Source: Methanobrevibacter sp.
GTDB lineage: Archaea; Methanobacteriota; Methanobacteria; Methanobacteriales; Methanobacteriaceae
Assembly (NCBI GenBank): GCA_017407115.1
Contig: JAFQXD010000062.1
Coordinates: 1 to 64,000 of the forward strand
Direction of reading: 5' to 3'
DNA length: 64,000 nt
This document shows positions 46,153 to 54,270 of this stretch, one piece after another. A program made the position numbers and the translations under genes. The notes beneath the pieces were generated by a model. That model made no database searches. It saw nothing but the letters and a program-made list of their open reading frames with translations, and was not told the origin of the DNA. How positions within the stretch are numbered: the first letter of the stretch is position 1; every line of letters starts with the position of its first letter.

Positions 46153-47613
46153 TTATATGTTATGTGCTATTGAACGTATTGTTAGTTCTTTTTCTGCATT
46201 TTTCATGCCTATTCTGTTTAGTTTTTGGAAATTGCGTGCGTTTCTTAGTAGTCCGAAGTGTGCTTCGTTTAGATTTGCTCTTTTTTTGTAGTAGATTTTT
46301 CCTTCAGGAGATTGGAAATCTGCTTTCATTTTCCATCTTAAATCATTGACAGGTTCGAAAATTTCTTTTACTCGGCTTTGGGTGCATTGATTTTTTACTG
46401 GGCAAGTTTTACATTTGTTTGTTGAGTATACTCTCATCCATTCGCCGTTTAGTTTTCTATCGTTTTTGTAATGTAGGTGTTCGCCCATTGGGCAGATGAA
46501 TGAGTCTGTTTTCCATTCATAAATGAAATTTGCTTTGGCGAATGGTTTTTCCTTATTTTTAGGTTTGGATTTGCTGCTTTCTGCTCGATCCGGTATTAAT
46601 AATCTTATGTTGTTTTCATAAGCGTAGTTTATTACATTATCGTTCATATATCCGTTGTCTGCTACTAATACTTTGGGATTGATTCCCATTTGTATTTTTA
46701 TTTCATGTAACATTTCAAATAGTTCATGAGCGTCCGTAGCATTCTGCGTTATATATTGACCAACAACCATTCCATTTTTACTGTCCACTGCAACTTGATA
46801 ATTATAATTCAAACCCATATTTCCTTTTTTATCCATCATCCACCTAGATTCCGGGTCTGTTAAACTAATAGTATGTTTTCCATCATAATTTGCTTTTAAA
46901 ACATCCAATAAATCAAGAACATAACACATATTGTCCATACTAATTAAAGCCGTTTTAAGAAGAATTAAAGCATTTTTATTCAAATTATCATTTATTTCAT
47001 TGATTAAATATTTAATTTCATCTTGTTTTTTGTTTTCATTGTAATATTGGTGGATTTTGTACCAAATACTGTTTTTACTCCAGTTTCCACCATAATCGAA
47101 AATCAAATTTTGTAAAAATTCGATTTCTTCAATTTTGATCAAACGAAAATTATTGGAATGTGCTTTTACAATGCTGCCATCAACTGCAACGCACTCACCA
47201 TCAATCAAACCTAAATTAATCCCCAAAATCACAGTGTAATGGAAAAATGCATTGATTAACAATGTATGTTCCTGTAAAAACAAATGAATAATGGATTTCT
47301 TAGGTTTCTTATCATTCAAGATATAATTAACTGATTCATCATTATTATTTATCCAATCAGCCAATTTTCTACAACTAAATCGACTATTATAAACTCCATA
47401 AACAACAAATCCTAATAATTCATCCAAATAATATTTTTTTGGCCTTCCCTGATTCTTAAAATCATCTTTAAATAGTAATGGAAAATCACGTTTAAAATTA
47501 CTTACTAACTTTTTAACGGTGAAAACAATGTTGTCCTTATTCAAATTCTGTCCAGAAAATGCATATGTAAAAATAGCCTGTTCACAAGTAGTATTATCAT
47601 AAACTAAAGTCAT
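46153..47613 (-). CDS. Transposase, IS1182-like DDE family
   Basis: The 486-residue protein has an N-terminal DUF772-type region (YYLDELLGFVVYGVYNSRFSCRKL). The first catalytic Asp is in ECVAVDGSIVKAHS and the second in VLVADNGYMND. The TDPESRWM...GLNYNYQVAVD block is typical of this family, the cysteine pair CKTCPVKNQC follows, and the final Glu region is MKNAEKELTIRSIAHN. It looks full length and uninterrupted, so the element may be active. The ATG at 47613 follows an AGGTG site at slightly long spacing; a TTG at 47622 is too close to it. Confidence 0.92.
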   Translation of the reverse strand: MTLVYDNTTCEQAIFTYAFSGQNLNKDNIVFTVKKLVSNFKRDFPLLFKDDFKNQGRPKKYYLDELLGFVVYGVYNSRFSCRKLADWINNNDESVNYILNDKKPKKSIIHLFLQEHTLLINAFFHYTVILGINLGLIDGECVAVDGSIVKAHSNNFRLIKIEEIEFLQNLIFDYGGNWSKNSIWYKIHQYYNENKKQDEIKYLINEINDNLNKNALILLKTALISMDNMCYVLDLLDVLKANYDGKHTISLTDPESRWMMDKKGNMGLNYNYQVAVDSKNGMVVGQYITQNATDAHELFEMLHEIKIQMGINPKVLVADNGYMNDNVINYAYENNIRLLIPDRAESSKSKPKNKEKPFAKANFIYEWKTDSFICPMGEHLHYKNDRKLNGEWMRVYSTNKCKTCPVKNQCTQSRVKEIFEPVNDLRWKMKADFQSPEGKIYYKKRANLNEAHFGLLRNARNFQKLNRIGMKNAEKELTIRSIAHNI

Positions 47614-47831
47614 AAATATCAAAACACCTAAACATTTTCACAAAACCAAAACATTTAAGTGTCACAAAATACATAAAAATAAATTGTGAGGAGGTTTTGG
47701 TTTTTGTTGTCCTAAATAACTATTTATCTTCTCACATATTTATAATTAACTACTTTTTAGAAATTAATATTCAAAATAAGTAAATTTACAAGAAAAAATT
47801 AATAAAAAAATAAAAAATTAGAAAAAATTAT

Positions 47832-47853
47832 TTATTGGACAGACTCTTGAAAT
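47832..47853 (-). repeat. Right terminal inverted repeat of the IS1182-like element
   Basis: On the minus strand it reads ATTTCAAGAGTCT to GTCCAATAA. It is the partner of 45887-45908. Confidence 0.8.
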
Positions 47854-47929
47854 TGGATTATGAAATAAATTAAAGAAATATTCTAATACTTAAAACAAAC
47901 ACTTTTTAGAACTGACCACTATTTGATTC

Positions 47930-47965
47930 AAATGTAATACTTAGTAACTAAACTGTATTACATTT
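47930..47965. repeat. 11-bp inverted repeat upstream of the ATPase gene
   Basis: AAATGTAATAC (47930-47940) and GTATTACATTT (47955-47965) are perfect complements around a 14-base centre. It stands just before the 28-bp palindrome array and may be a separate protein site or hairpin. Confidence 0.6.
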
Positions 47966-47973
47966 AAATAATA

Positions 47974-48047
47974 AGTATATAAATTTATACTAAAATAATT
48001 AAGTATAATTTATTATACTAAACCTATTAAGTATATTTTTTTATACT
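47974..48047. promoter_or_regulatory. Three AGTATA-N6-TATACT palindromes at exact 28-bp spacing
   Basis: Identical arms AGTATA and TATACT separated by six bases occur at 47974-47991, 48002-48019 and 48030-48047. Starts are exactly 28 bases apart, and the spacers before copies two and three both end in ATTA. The third copy overlaps a TATA-like AAGTATAT about 45 bases before the ATPase ATG. The arrangement fits an operator array for an autoregulated gene, or origin-type iterons. Confidence 0.7.
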
Positions 48048-48076
48048 AGTAAAACAAATATAATTATGTGATTTGC

Positions 48077-49258
48077 ATGAATTCAAAACCTTTATTTTTA
48101 CATGACGATTTAGATGAATATTTCTACAACAGAAAAAATGACATAAAAAAATTAAAATACCAAATAAATTCATTAAACTACTCTTTACCCCAGCAAATAC
48201 TACTAACAGGATATAGAGGCGTGGGAAAAACATATCTTCTAAAAAAAATAATGACCGAAATAGAATCCAATATCATATGCACATATATTGACATAGCACA
48301 AATCTATGCACAAGAAGAAAATGAATTAACAAAAGAAACAGCCCTTATTGAACTTCTAAAAGAAATGAACAAAAGTATACAAGCAAATAACTATAAAAAT
48401 AAATACAAAGCAAAAATAACAGAATTAATAGATAATCTAAAACTTAAAAAATATGATTTTCACGACATAACAGAAATACTTAACATTCCAATCCCAAAAA
48501 CTGAAACAAATTATAGGAAATTAAGTCAATTTGTAATGGAATTTCCACAAAAAATAGTTGATGAAATAGATGAAATAAACGGATTTGTGATAATCATAGA
48601 TGAATTCCAAATGCTAAAAAAAATAAATGATTTAGAGAAATTATTTTGGCTAATACGAAGCTACAGTCAAACACAACATAATGTTTCTTATATATTCACA
48701 GGGTCCATATCACGAAGCTCTGAAATCCTAAATGAAATAAACGGTGAAAGTGGACCCTTTGGAGGTAGACTACAACAAATAACAATCAACCCATTCACTA
48801 AAGAAGAGACAAAATCTTATTTCAAAGACAAAATGAGTGAAATAAACTTCACAGAAGACGGATTTGAAAGATTCTACAAATGTACTCGAGGAATACCTCT
48901 ATACATAAATAGTTTCTACAATGTAATGGATAGTAATCAATTATATACTCCAGAAATTGTAAAAGAAACATTTTTCACAAATATGGAACAAATTTTAATA
49001 ATGTGGATAAAAGTTTGGAGTAGTTTAAACGATAATGAAAAAAATATAGTCAAACAATTAGTTGATGAAGACTCATTAACATGGAGTGAATTACTTGAAA
49101 AAACAAGCATATCTAGAGGGACATTCAACAAATACTTGACAAACCTAAAATATAAAGGAATATTGAACTACACAAAGAAAAAATACTCCATTGAAGACGA
49201 AATGCTAAAAACTTGGTTAAAACATGAAAAAGAGGTTTATGGAATTTATCCATTATAA
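48077..49258 (+). CDS. Archaeal AAA+ ATPase (COG1672-like) with C-terminal winged helix
   Basis: With the ATG at 48077 the protein is 393 residues; a GTG three codons upstream is possible. It has Walker A GYRGVGKT (45-52), Walker B VIIIDEF (171-177) and a sensor-1-like FTGSISRS. The C-terminal winged helix (WSELLEKTSISRGTFNKYLTNLKYKGIL) has a DNA-binding appearance. The family includes Orc1/Cdc6-related ATPases of uncertain function, often linked to mobile or defence regions. Codon use is much more AT-rich than the neighbours (many ATA and AAA codons), and an IS element lies beside it, both suggesting recent acquisition. Three upstream palindromes cover its promoter. No ribosome binding site is evident. 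Confidence 0.85.
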   Translation: MNSKPLFLHDDLDEYFYNRKNDIKKLKYQINSLNYSLPQQILLTGYRGVGKTYLLKKIMTEIESNIICTYIDIAQIYAQEENELTKETALIELLKEMNKSIQANNYKNKYKAKITELIDNLKLKKYDFHDITEILNIPIPKTETNYRKLSQFVMEFPQKIVDEIDEINGFVIIIDEFQMLKKINDLEKLFWLIRSYSQTQHNVSYIFTGSISRSSEILNEINGESGPFGGRLQQITINPFTKEETKSYFKDKMSEINFTEDGFERFYKCTRGIPLYINSFYNVMDSNQLYTPEIVKETFFTNMEQILIMWIKVWSSLNDNEKNIVKQLVDEDSLTWSELLEKTSISRGTFNKYLTNLKYKGILNYTKKKYSIEDEMLKTWLKHEKEVYGIYPL

Positions 49259-49264
49259 CCCCAA

Positions 49265-50263
49265 CTAATATTTAAAACAAGTACTAGTTTTTTTAGAATA
49301 ACAATTATTGCAGCTTTGACAAATCGCCACCCCTTCACCATTTGCCTTCCAATCTGCCAAAAAGTCCGGTTGTGCTACAAATGGCTTTGACATTGAAACG
49401 AATTCCACATTGGAATTATTCAACACATCATTAATTTTAGCCATTTCCCTTAAAGATCCGCCCAGAACTACAGGAATATCAACTGCATCTATCAACTCAT
49501 CAACATAAACTAAAAACGGATGTTTAACACCCTTATCATAAATTTGAGATATTGTTCTTGCAGTCAATTGTATGCTGTCCGCACCTGCCTTTTCAAGTTC
49601 GCATGCAATGGCAATGCTTTCATCTGATGTGATTCCACCTTTTCTCACATCCCACGGGTTGATTCTGCAGCCCACATGCATATCCATTGTCTTTTTAATG
49701 ACTTTAATTATTTCAGAAGAAATCCTTACGCGGTTTTCTGTATTTCCCCCATATTTGTCATTTCTTTGGTTGAAATACGGATTCATGAAACGAGCCAGAT
49801 AGAAATTGTTTCCCATATTGATTTGGATTCCATCAAAGCCTGCAAATGAGAACTTTTTGGCGGCCATTATGACTTCAGCCTGCAACTTTCTAATTCCCTC
49901 TTCGGAAATGTCGTTTGCCTCAACCTTTTGGTTTACACCATCATCATAGTAGAAAAATGCCAACTGGCCTAAAATAGGCACATCATAGTTATGAACAATG
50001 TCGCTGACCATCTTATAATCTTTAATGAATCCCCTATAGTTCAAATTTGTCGAATACGGGAAAAACCTGTCTTTATGGTCAAGCGCAAAAATTTCAGATA
50101 CTATCAAACCTGTACCGCTGCTTGCAATCTTTTCGTATCTCTCAAAAATCTCAGGAGTTAAAAATCCCCCTTCAGCAGTTTCGGTTTCCCAAGTACCAGT
50201 CCTTACAATTCTGCTTTTAAGATTAAAATCACCAAATTTACATTCATCAAAAATATCTTTCAT
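49265..50263 (-). CDS. Old-yellow-enzyme-family NADH:flavin oxidoreductase
   Basis: The 332-residue FMN TIM-barrel protein has the family segments LKSRIVRTGTWE, a central GFDGIQINMGNNFYLARFMNPYFNQRNDKYGG (substrate/FMN loop) and a C-terminal phosphate site. It ends with a cysteine cluster CQSCNNC...C, as in forms that extend to an iron-sulfur site, but it lacks the extra NAD-binding domains of 2,4-dienoyl-CoA reductase. The substrate is unknown. The ATG at 50263 is preferred over an upstream frame extension. It ends six bases from the convergent ATPase gene. Confidence 0.87.
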   Translation of the reverse strand: MKDIFDECKFGDFNLKSRIVRTGTWETETAEGGFLTPEIFERYEKIASSGTGLIVSEIFALDHKDRFFPYSTNLNYRGFIKDYKMVSDIVHNYDVPILGQLAFFYYDDGVNQKVEANDISEEGIRKLQAEVIMAAKKFSFAGFDGIQINMGNNFYLARFMNPYFNQRNDKYGGNTENRVRISSEIIKVIKKTMDMHVGCRINPWDVRKGGITSDESIAIACELEKAGADSIQLTARTISQIYDKGVKHPFLVYVDELIDAVDIPVVLGGSLREMAKINDVLNNSNVEFVSMSKPFVAQPDFLADWKANGEGVAICQSCNNCYSKKTSTCFKY

Positions 50264-50306
50264 AAAAATCACAACAAAACTGTTAAAAAAAAAGAAATGA
50301 AAATGG

Positions 50307-52016
50307 TTATTCCTCTTTAATAACCATTAAACCTTGACCTATGGATACTGCATCACCAGGTTCTACAAGGATTTCAGTGACAACACCGTCTTTTTCAGCT
50401 TCGATGTTGTTTTCCATTTTCATAGCTTCGATAACACATATCGGAGTTCCAACAGTAACTTTATCTCCAACTTCTACAGATAACTTAATTACCATACCTT
50501 GCATTGCAGACAATACTGTATCATCGTCATATTCAACATCCTCTTCCTCTTCGATGCTGACCAATCCAGTAGGCATGATTGTAACGTCAAATATATCCCC
50601 ATCAACTTCAACGCTGTATTCGGTAGGAATGACTTCAGTAACATCAGGATCAGTGACTGGTGGACATAGGGTTTCTTCTTCAGCTTCACCTTTAAGGAAT
50701 TTTGGAGCTATTGGAGGATATAATGCATAGGTCAATGCATCTTCGTCAGATTTGACAAAACCTTTTTCTTCTCCTTCTTTTTTGAATTTTTCAAATTCCC
50801 CTTCAAGCAAATCTGCAGGTCTGCAGGTAATTACCTCTTCATCTCCAATGATTTTTTTAGAAATTTCAGGATCAACTGGAGCTGGTGATTTACCATACAT
50901 TCCTTTCATATATTCCTTAACTTCGTTGGATACTGTTTTATATCTTTCTCCACCTAAAACGTTCATTACAGATTGAATACCTACAATTTGACTTGTCGGA
51001 GTTACAAGAGGAGGATATCCCATATCTTTTCTAACCCTTGGCATTTCATCCAAAACATCGTTGTATCTGTCGATGGCACCTTGTTCCTTGAGTTGTGAAA
51101 TGAGGTTTGAAAGCATTCCACCAGGAATTTGATATAGCAATACGTCAGTATCTACACTTTCAGAGATTGGATCAAGAATGCAGTGATATTTGTCTTTGAT
51201 ATCCTCAAAGTATTTTTTAATATGAGTCAATAAGTTTAAATCAAGTTCAGGGTCAAATTCAGTTCCTTGAAGAGCTGCTACAATACTTTCGGTAGGAGGC
51301 TGACTTGTTCCCCAAGCAAGAGGTGAAATTGCTGTATCCAAAATGTCAACGCCAGCTTGACATGCCGCATAGTAACTGATTGGAGTCATACCACTGGTAC
51401 AGTGACAGTGCAAATCAACAAGCAAGCCTGTTTCTTCTTTTAATTTTGAAACCAAATCATAAGCAGCAGTAGGAGTTATTAAACCAGCCATATCCTTAAT
51501 AGCTACTGAATCACAATCAAGCGCTTCCAATTCTTTTGCAAGGTCTACGAAATCATCTAAAGTATGTACCGGACTTATAGTATAACTTATAGTACCCTGT
51601 ACATGTGCACCCTGGTCTTTTGCTACTTTGATTGCTTTTTCCATGTTTCTTATATCGTTTAAAGCATCAAAAATCCTGAAAATATCCACACCGTTCTCAT
51701 AAGACTTTTCGACAAATTTGGTTACCACATCATCAGGATAGTGTTTGTAACCTACTAAATTTTGTCCCCTCAAAAGCATTTGAATTGGAGTTTTGTTAAA
51801 TTCAGATTTTAATTGCCTTAATCTTTCCCATGGATCTTCATTTAAATATCTAATACAAGTATCAAAAGTAGCTCCACCCCAAGCTTCAACAGAGAAATAT
51901 CCCACATTGTCCATCTCTTCAGCAATAGGAATCATATCCCTAGTTCTCATCCTAGTTGCAAGCAAAGATTGGTGAGCATCACGAAGTGCTGTTTCTGTAA
52001 ATCTTACTTTTGCCAT
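50307..52016 (-). CDS. pycB: Pyruvate carboxylase subunit B (carboxyltransferase plus biotin carrier)
   Basis: The 569-residue protein has an N-terminal carboxyltransferase TIM barrel (FTETALRDAHQSL; metal site DLHCHCTSGM) and a C-terminal biotinyl domain with the biotin lysine in EAMKMEN near residue 535. With the PycA biotin carboxylase, not in this window, it makes oxaloacetate from pyruvate, feeding the reductive TCA branch and aspartate. The domain order also fits oxaloacetate decarboxylase alpha, but a methanogen needs the anabolic enzyme. An AGAGGTG site precedes the ATG. Confidence 0.93.
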   Translation of the reverse strand: MAKVRFTETALRDAHQSLLATRMRTRDMIPIAEEMDNVGYFSVEAWGGATFDTCIRYLNEDPWERLRQLKSEFNKTPIQMLLRGQNLVGYKHYPDDVVTKFVEKSYENGVDIFRIFDALNDIRNMEKAIKVAKDQGAHVQGTISYTISPVHTLDDFVDLAKELEALDCDSVAIKDMAGLITPTAAYDLVSKLKEETGLLVDLHCHCTSGMTPISYYAACQAGVDILDTAISPLAWGTSQPPTESIVAALQGTEFDPELDLNLLTHIKKYFEDIKDKYHCILDPISESVDTDVLLYQIPGGMLSNLISQLKEQGAIDRYNDVLDEMPRVRKDMGYPPLVTPTSQIVGIQSVMNVLGGERYKTVSNEVKEYMKGMYGKSPAPVDPEISKKIIGDEEVITCRPADLLEGEFEKFKKEGEEKGFVKSDEDALTYALYPPIAPKFLKGEAEEETLCPPVTDPDVTEVIPTEYSVEVDGDIFDVTIMPTGLVSIEEEEDVEYDDDTVLSAMQGMVIKLSVEVGDKVTVGTPICVIEAMKMENNIEAEKDGVVTEILVEPGDAVSIGQGLMVIKEE

Positions 52017-52174
52017 TCTTTTACACCTCTTTTAAATTTTATTTAAATAGTAATCATAAAATATTCAACTATAATATATGTTTTTGATATTATATAAATT
52101 AAATATAAAAAAGAGAGCAATAATTCAAAAAAAATGAAATATGTAAAAAAAGTAAAAAAAGAAGGATTGAAAAA

Positions 52175-53269
52175 TTATCTTTCTAATTCACCAGAAATGA
52201 ATTTTTCAACATTTTCGTATGCTACATCATCATCATACTGAACAGGAGGATGTTTCATGGTATATGAAGATATTGAAGTCAATTGACCGCCGATACCTCT
52301 TTCTAAACCAAGTTTGCAACATCTTACTGCATCAATGACACATCCTGCAGAGTTTGGAGAGTCTTCAACGCTTAATCTGAGTTCAATGTTCATTGGAACA
52401 TCACCGAATGTGCGGCCTTCCATTCTGAGGAAACATAACTTGTTATCGTTTTGCCATGGAACGTAATCACTTGGTCCAATGTGAATGTCCCTATCATCCA
52501 TTCTTTCATCTAAGACTGATTGAACAGCTTCAGTTTTGGATTCTTTTTTGGAATCAAGTCTTTCACGATTGAGCATATTTAAGAAATCAGTATTTCCACC
52601 TGTGTTGATTTGATAAGTTTTATCTAATTTTACTCCTCTATCCATAAATAAACTAGCCAGTGTTCTGTGAGTAATAGTAGCTCCGATTTGAGCCTTAATA
52701 TCATCCCCAACCATTGGAATTCCTTTTTCTCTGAATTTTGCATCCCATTCGTCATCACTTACGATAAATACGGGCATACAATTTACATATGCAATTCCTG
52801 CATCAAGTGCGCATTGAGCATAATATCTTGCAGCTTCTTCAGATCCTACAGGCAAATAATTCACCAATATTTCAGCGCCGCTTTCCTTTAAAACAGAAAC
52901 GACATCTACAGGTTCAGCATCACTAACTACAAAAGTATATTCATCGTCATAATTTGACATGTGCTCAGCAACACCATCTAAAACATGACCCATACTTACT
53001 TTAACATCATATTTTGGAATGTCTTTTTGGAAAACTGTTGTACAGTTAGGTTTTGCAAAAATTGCTTCATCAATAGTTTTTCCGACTTTCCTTGCATCTA
53101 CATCAAAAGCTGCAACAACATCAATGTCACTAGGCTCGTATCCGCCGATTTCCCAGTGCATAAGTCCTATTGCATCTTCTGGCTTTTTACCATCATAATA
53201 ATGAATTCCTTGAATAAGTGAACTTGCACAGTTACCCATTCCCACAATAGCTATTTTAATCTTATCCAA
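52175..53269 (-). CDS. ino1: Inositol-3-phosphate synthase
   Basis: The 364-residue protein has the NAD-binding start IAIVGMGNCASSLIQG, the GYEPSDIDVVAAFDVD segment, and the NTGGNTDFLNM signature of archaeal/actinobacterial-type myo-inositol-phosphate synthases. It converts glucose 6-phosphate to inositol 3-phosphate for archaetidylinositol. The start is the TTG at 53269, six bases after GGTG; the frame upstream has no ATG. It is divergent from the ether-lipid gene at 53417, sharing a short AT-rich intergenic region. Confidence 0.93.
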   Translation of the reverse strand: MDKIKIAIVGMGNCASSLIQGIHYYDGKKPEDAIGLMHWEIGGYEPSDIDVVAAFDVDARKVGKTIDEAIFAKPNCTTVFQKDIPKYDVKVSMGHVLDGVAEHMSNYDDEYTFVVSDAEPVDVVSVLKESGAEILVNYLPVGSEEAARYYAQCALDAGIAYVNCMPVFIVSDDEWDAKFREKGIPMVGDDIKAQIGATITHRTLASLFMDRGVKLDKTYQINTGGNTDFLNMLNRERLDSKKESKTEAVQSVLDERMDDRDIHIGPSDYVPWQNDNKLCFLRMEGRTFGDVPMNIELRLSVEDSPNSAGCVIDAVRCCKLGLERGIGGQLTSISSYTMKHPPVQYDDDVAYENVEKFISGELER

Positions 53270-53416
53270 ATTTAACACCAGCTAATATGTTTATAAAAAT
53301 AAATTATATAGATATGTTATACTGTATACTTTATAAAATTATGGTTTAATCACTAAATCTTATTAACAATATTAAACATAATAATTTTATAATATTATTT
53401 TAAAAAGGAGAAAAAA

Positions 53417-54259
53417 ATGAACCCCTATATTGAAATATTGAGACCCGGAAATGCATTGATGGGAGCAATTGCCATAATTTTAGTGGCAATAATCGATAAA
53501 AGTTTAACAATTCCCATAATACTTGCAATGCTTGCAGTATTTTTTGAAACCGCAGCAGGAAATGTCATAAATGACTATTTTGATTATAATATAGATTTGA
53601 TTAACAAACCAGAAAGACCCATTCCCTCCGGAAGAATTTCACCAAAAGCCGGTCGAAACTACGGTTACCTGCAATTTTTACTTGGAACTATATGTGGATT
53701 TTTAATTAGTTATCTAACCAGCAATTGGATTCCATTTGTTATCGTGTTAATTTCTGATGTCGTGCTTTATTTGTATGCATACAAATTAAAAACAACACCA
53801 TTGCTTGGAAATATTACCGTAGGATTTATGACTGGACTGGGATTTGTTTTTGGAGGATTTACAATAAATAATCCTACAATAATTACAACTTCACTTTATT
53901 TGGGATTTTTTGCATTTGTAATGACCACTGCACGTGAACTTGTAAAAGACATAGAGGATATGGAGGGAGACAAATCCGAAGGTGCCAAAACACTTCCAAT
54001 ATTATACGGTGAAAAAATAACAGCTATTTTGGCATTCGTTTTGATCATCATAGATTGTGCATTATGCCCTCTATTATATTACAATCAAATTTTCAGTTTT
54101 TATTATCTAATAGTTATAGCCCTTGCTGTAATACTGTTCATTTACTCAGCAATCCTAATCATTAGAAATCAGGACAGACAAACAGCAGGCAAAGTCTCAA
54201 AATATCTGAAAATAGGAATGCTTATTGCATTTGTCTCATTCATATTTGGATCATTATAA
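53417..54259 (+). CDS. Digeranylgeranylglyceryl phosphate synthase (UbiA family)
   Basis: The 280-residue membrane prenyltransferase has the aspartate motifs NDYFDYNIDLINKPERPIPSGRIS (near residues 53-76) and DIEDMEGDKSEGAKTLP (near 176-192), and about eight hydrophobic segments. It adds the second geranylgeranyl chain to geranylgeranylglyceryl phosphate, a core step in archaeal ether lipids. A strong GGAG site precedes the ATG. It is followed after 11 bases by a GT39-like gene. Confidence 0.94.
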   Translation: MNPYIEILRPGNALMGAIAIILVAIIDKSLTIPIILAMLAVFFETAAGNVINDYFDYNIDLINKPERPIPSGRISPKAGRNYGYLQFLLGTICGFLISYLTSNWIPFVIVLISDVVLYLYAYKLKTTPLLGNITVGFMTGLGFVFGGFTINNPTIITTSLYLGFFAFVMTTARELVKDIEDMEGDKSEGAKTLPILYGEKITAILAFVLIIIDCALCPLLYYNQIFSFYYLIVIALAVILFIYSAILIIRNQDRQTAGKVSKYLKIGMLIAFVSFIFGSL

Positions 54260-54270
54260 GGAGAGTGCAC

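Larger units (their letters stand above)
45887..47853 (-). mobile_element. IS1182-like insertion sequence
   Basis: A 1,967-bp element bounded by 22-bp terminal inverted repeats (19 of 22 match) with one DDE transposase gene inside. The left non-coding part (45909-46152) holds a hairpin ATTCAAT/ATTGAAT and no gene. The right part (47614-47831) is AT-rich leader. I see no target duplication at the outer borders. The left end lies about 110 bases upstream of the broken adhesin gene. Confidence 0.85.

Noticed and set aside
47974-48047. CRISPR-like array of repeats with 28-bp period
   Set aside because: The conserved part is an 18-bp palindrome with variable centre and only 10-base spacers, which is far from repeat-spacer sizes. 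There are only three units and no cas genes.
50341-50730. 129-codon plus-strand open frame inside pycB
   Set aside because: It is antisense to the biotinyl-domain region of a strongly conserved gene. The serine/threonine-rich product is typical of a reverse-frame shadow, and no start site supports it.
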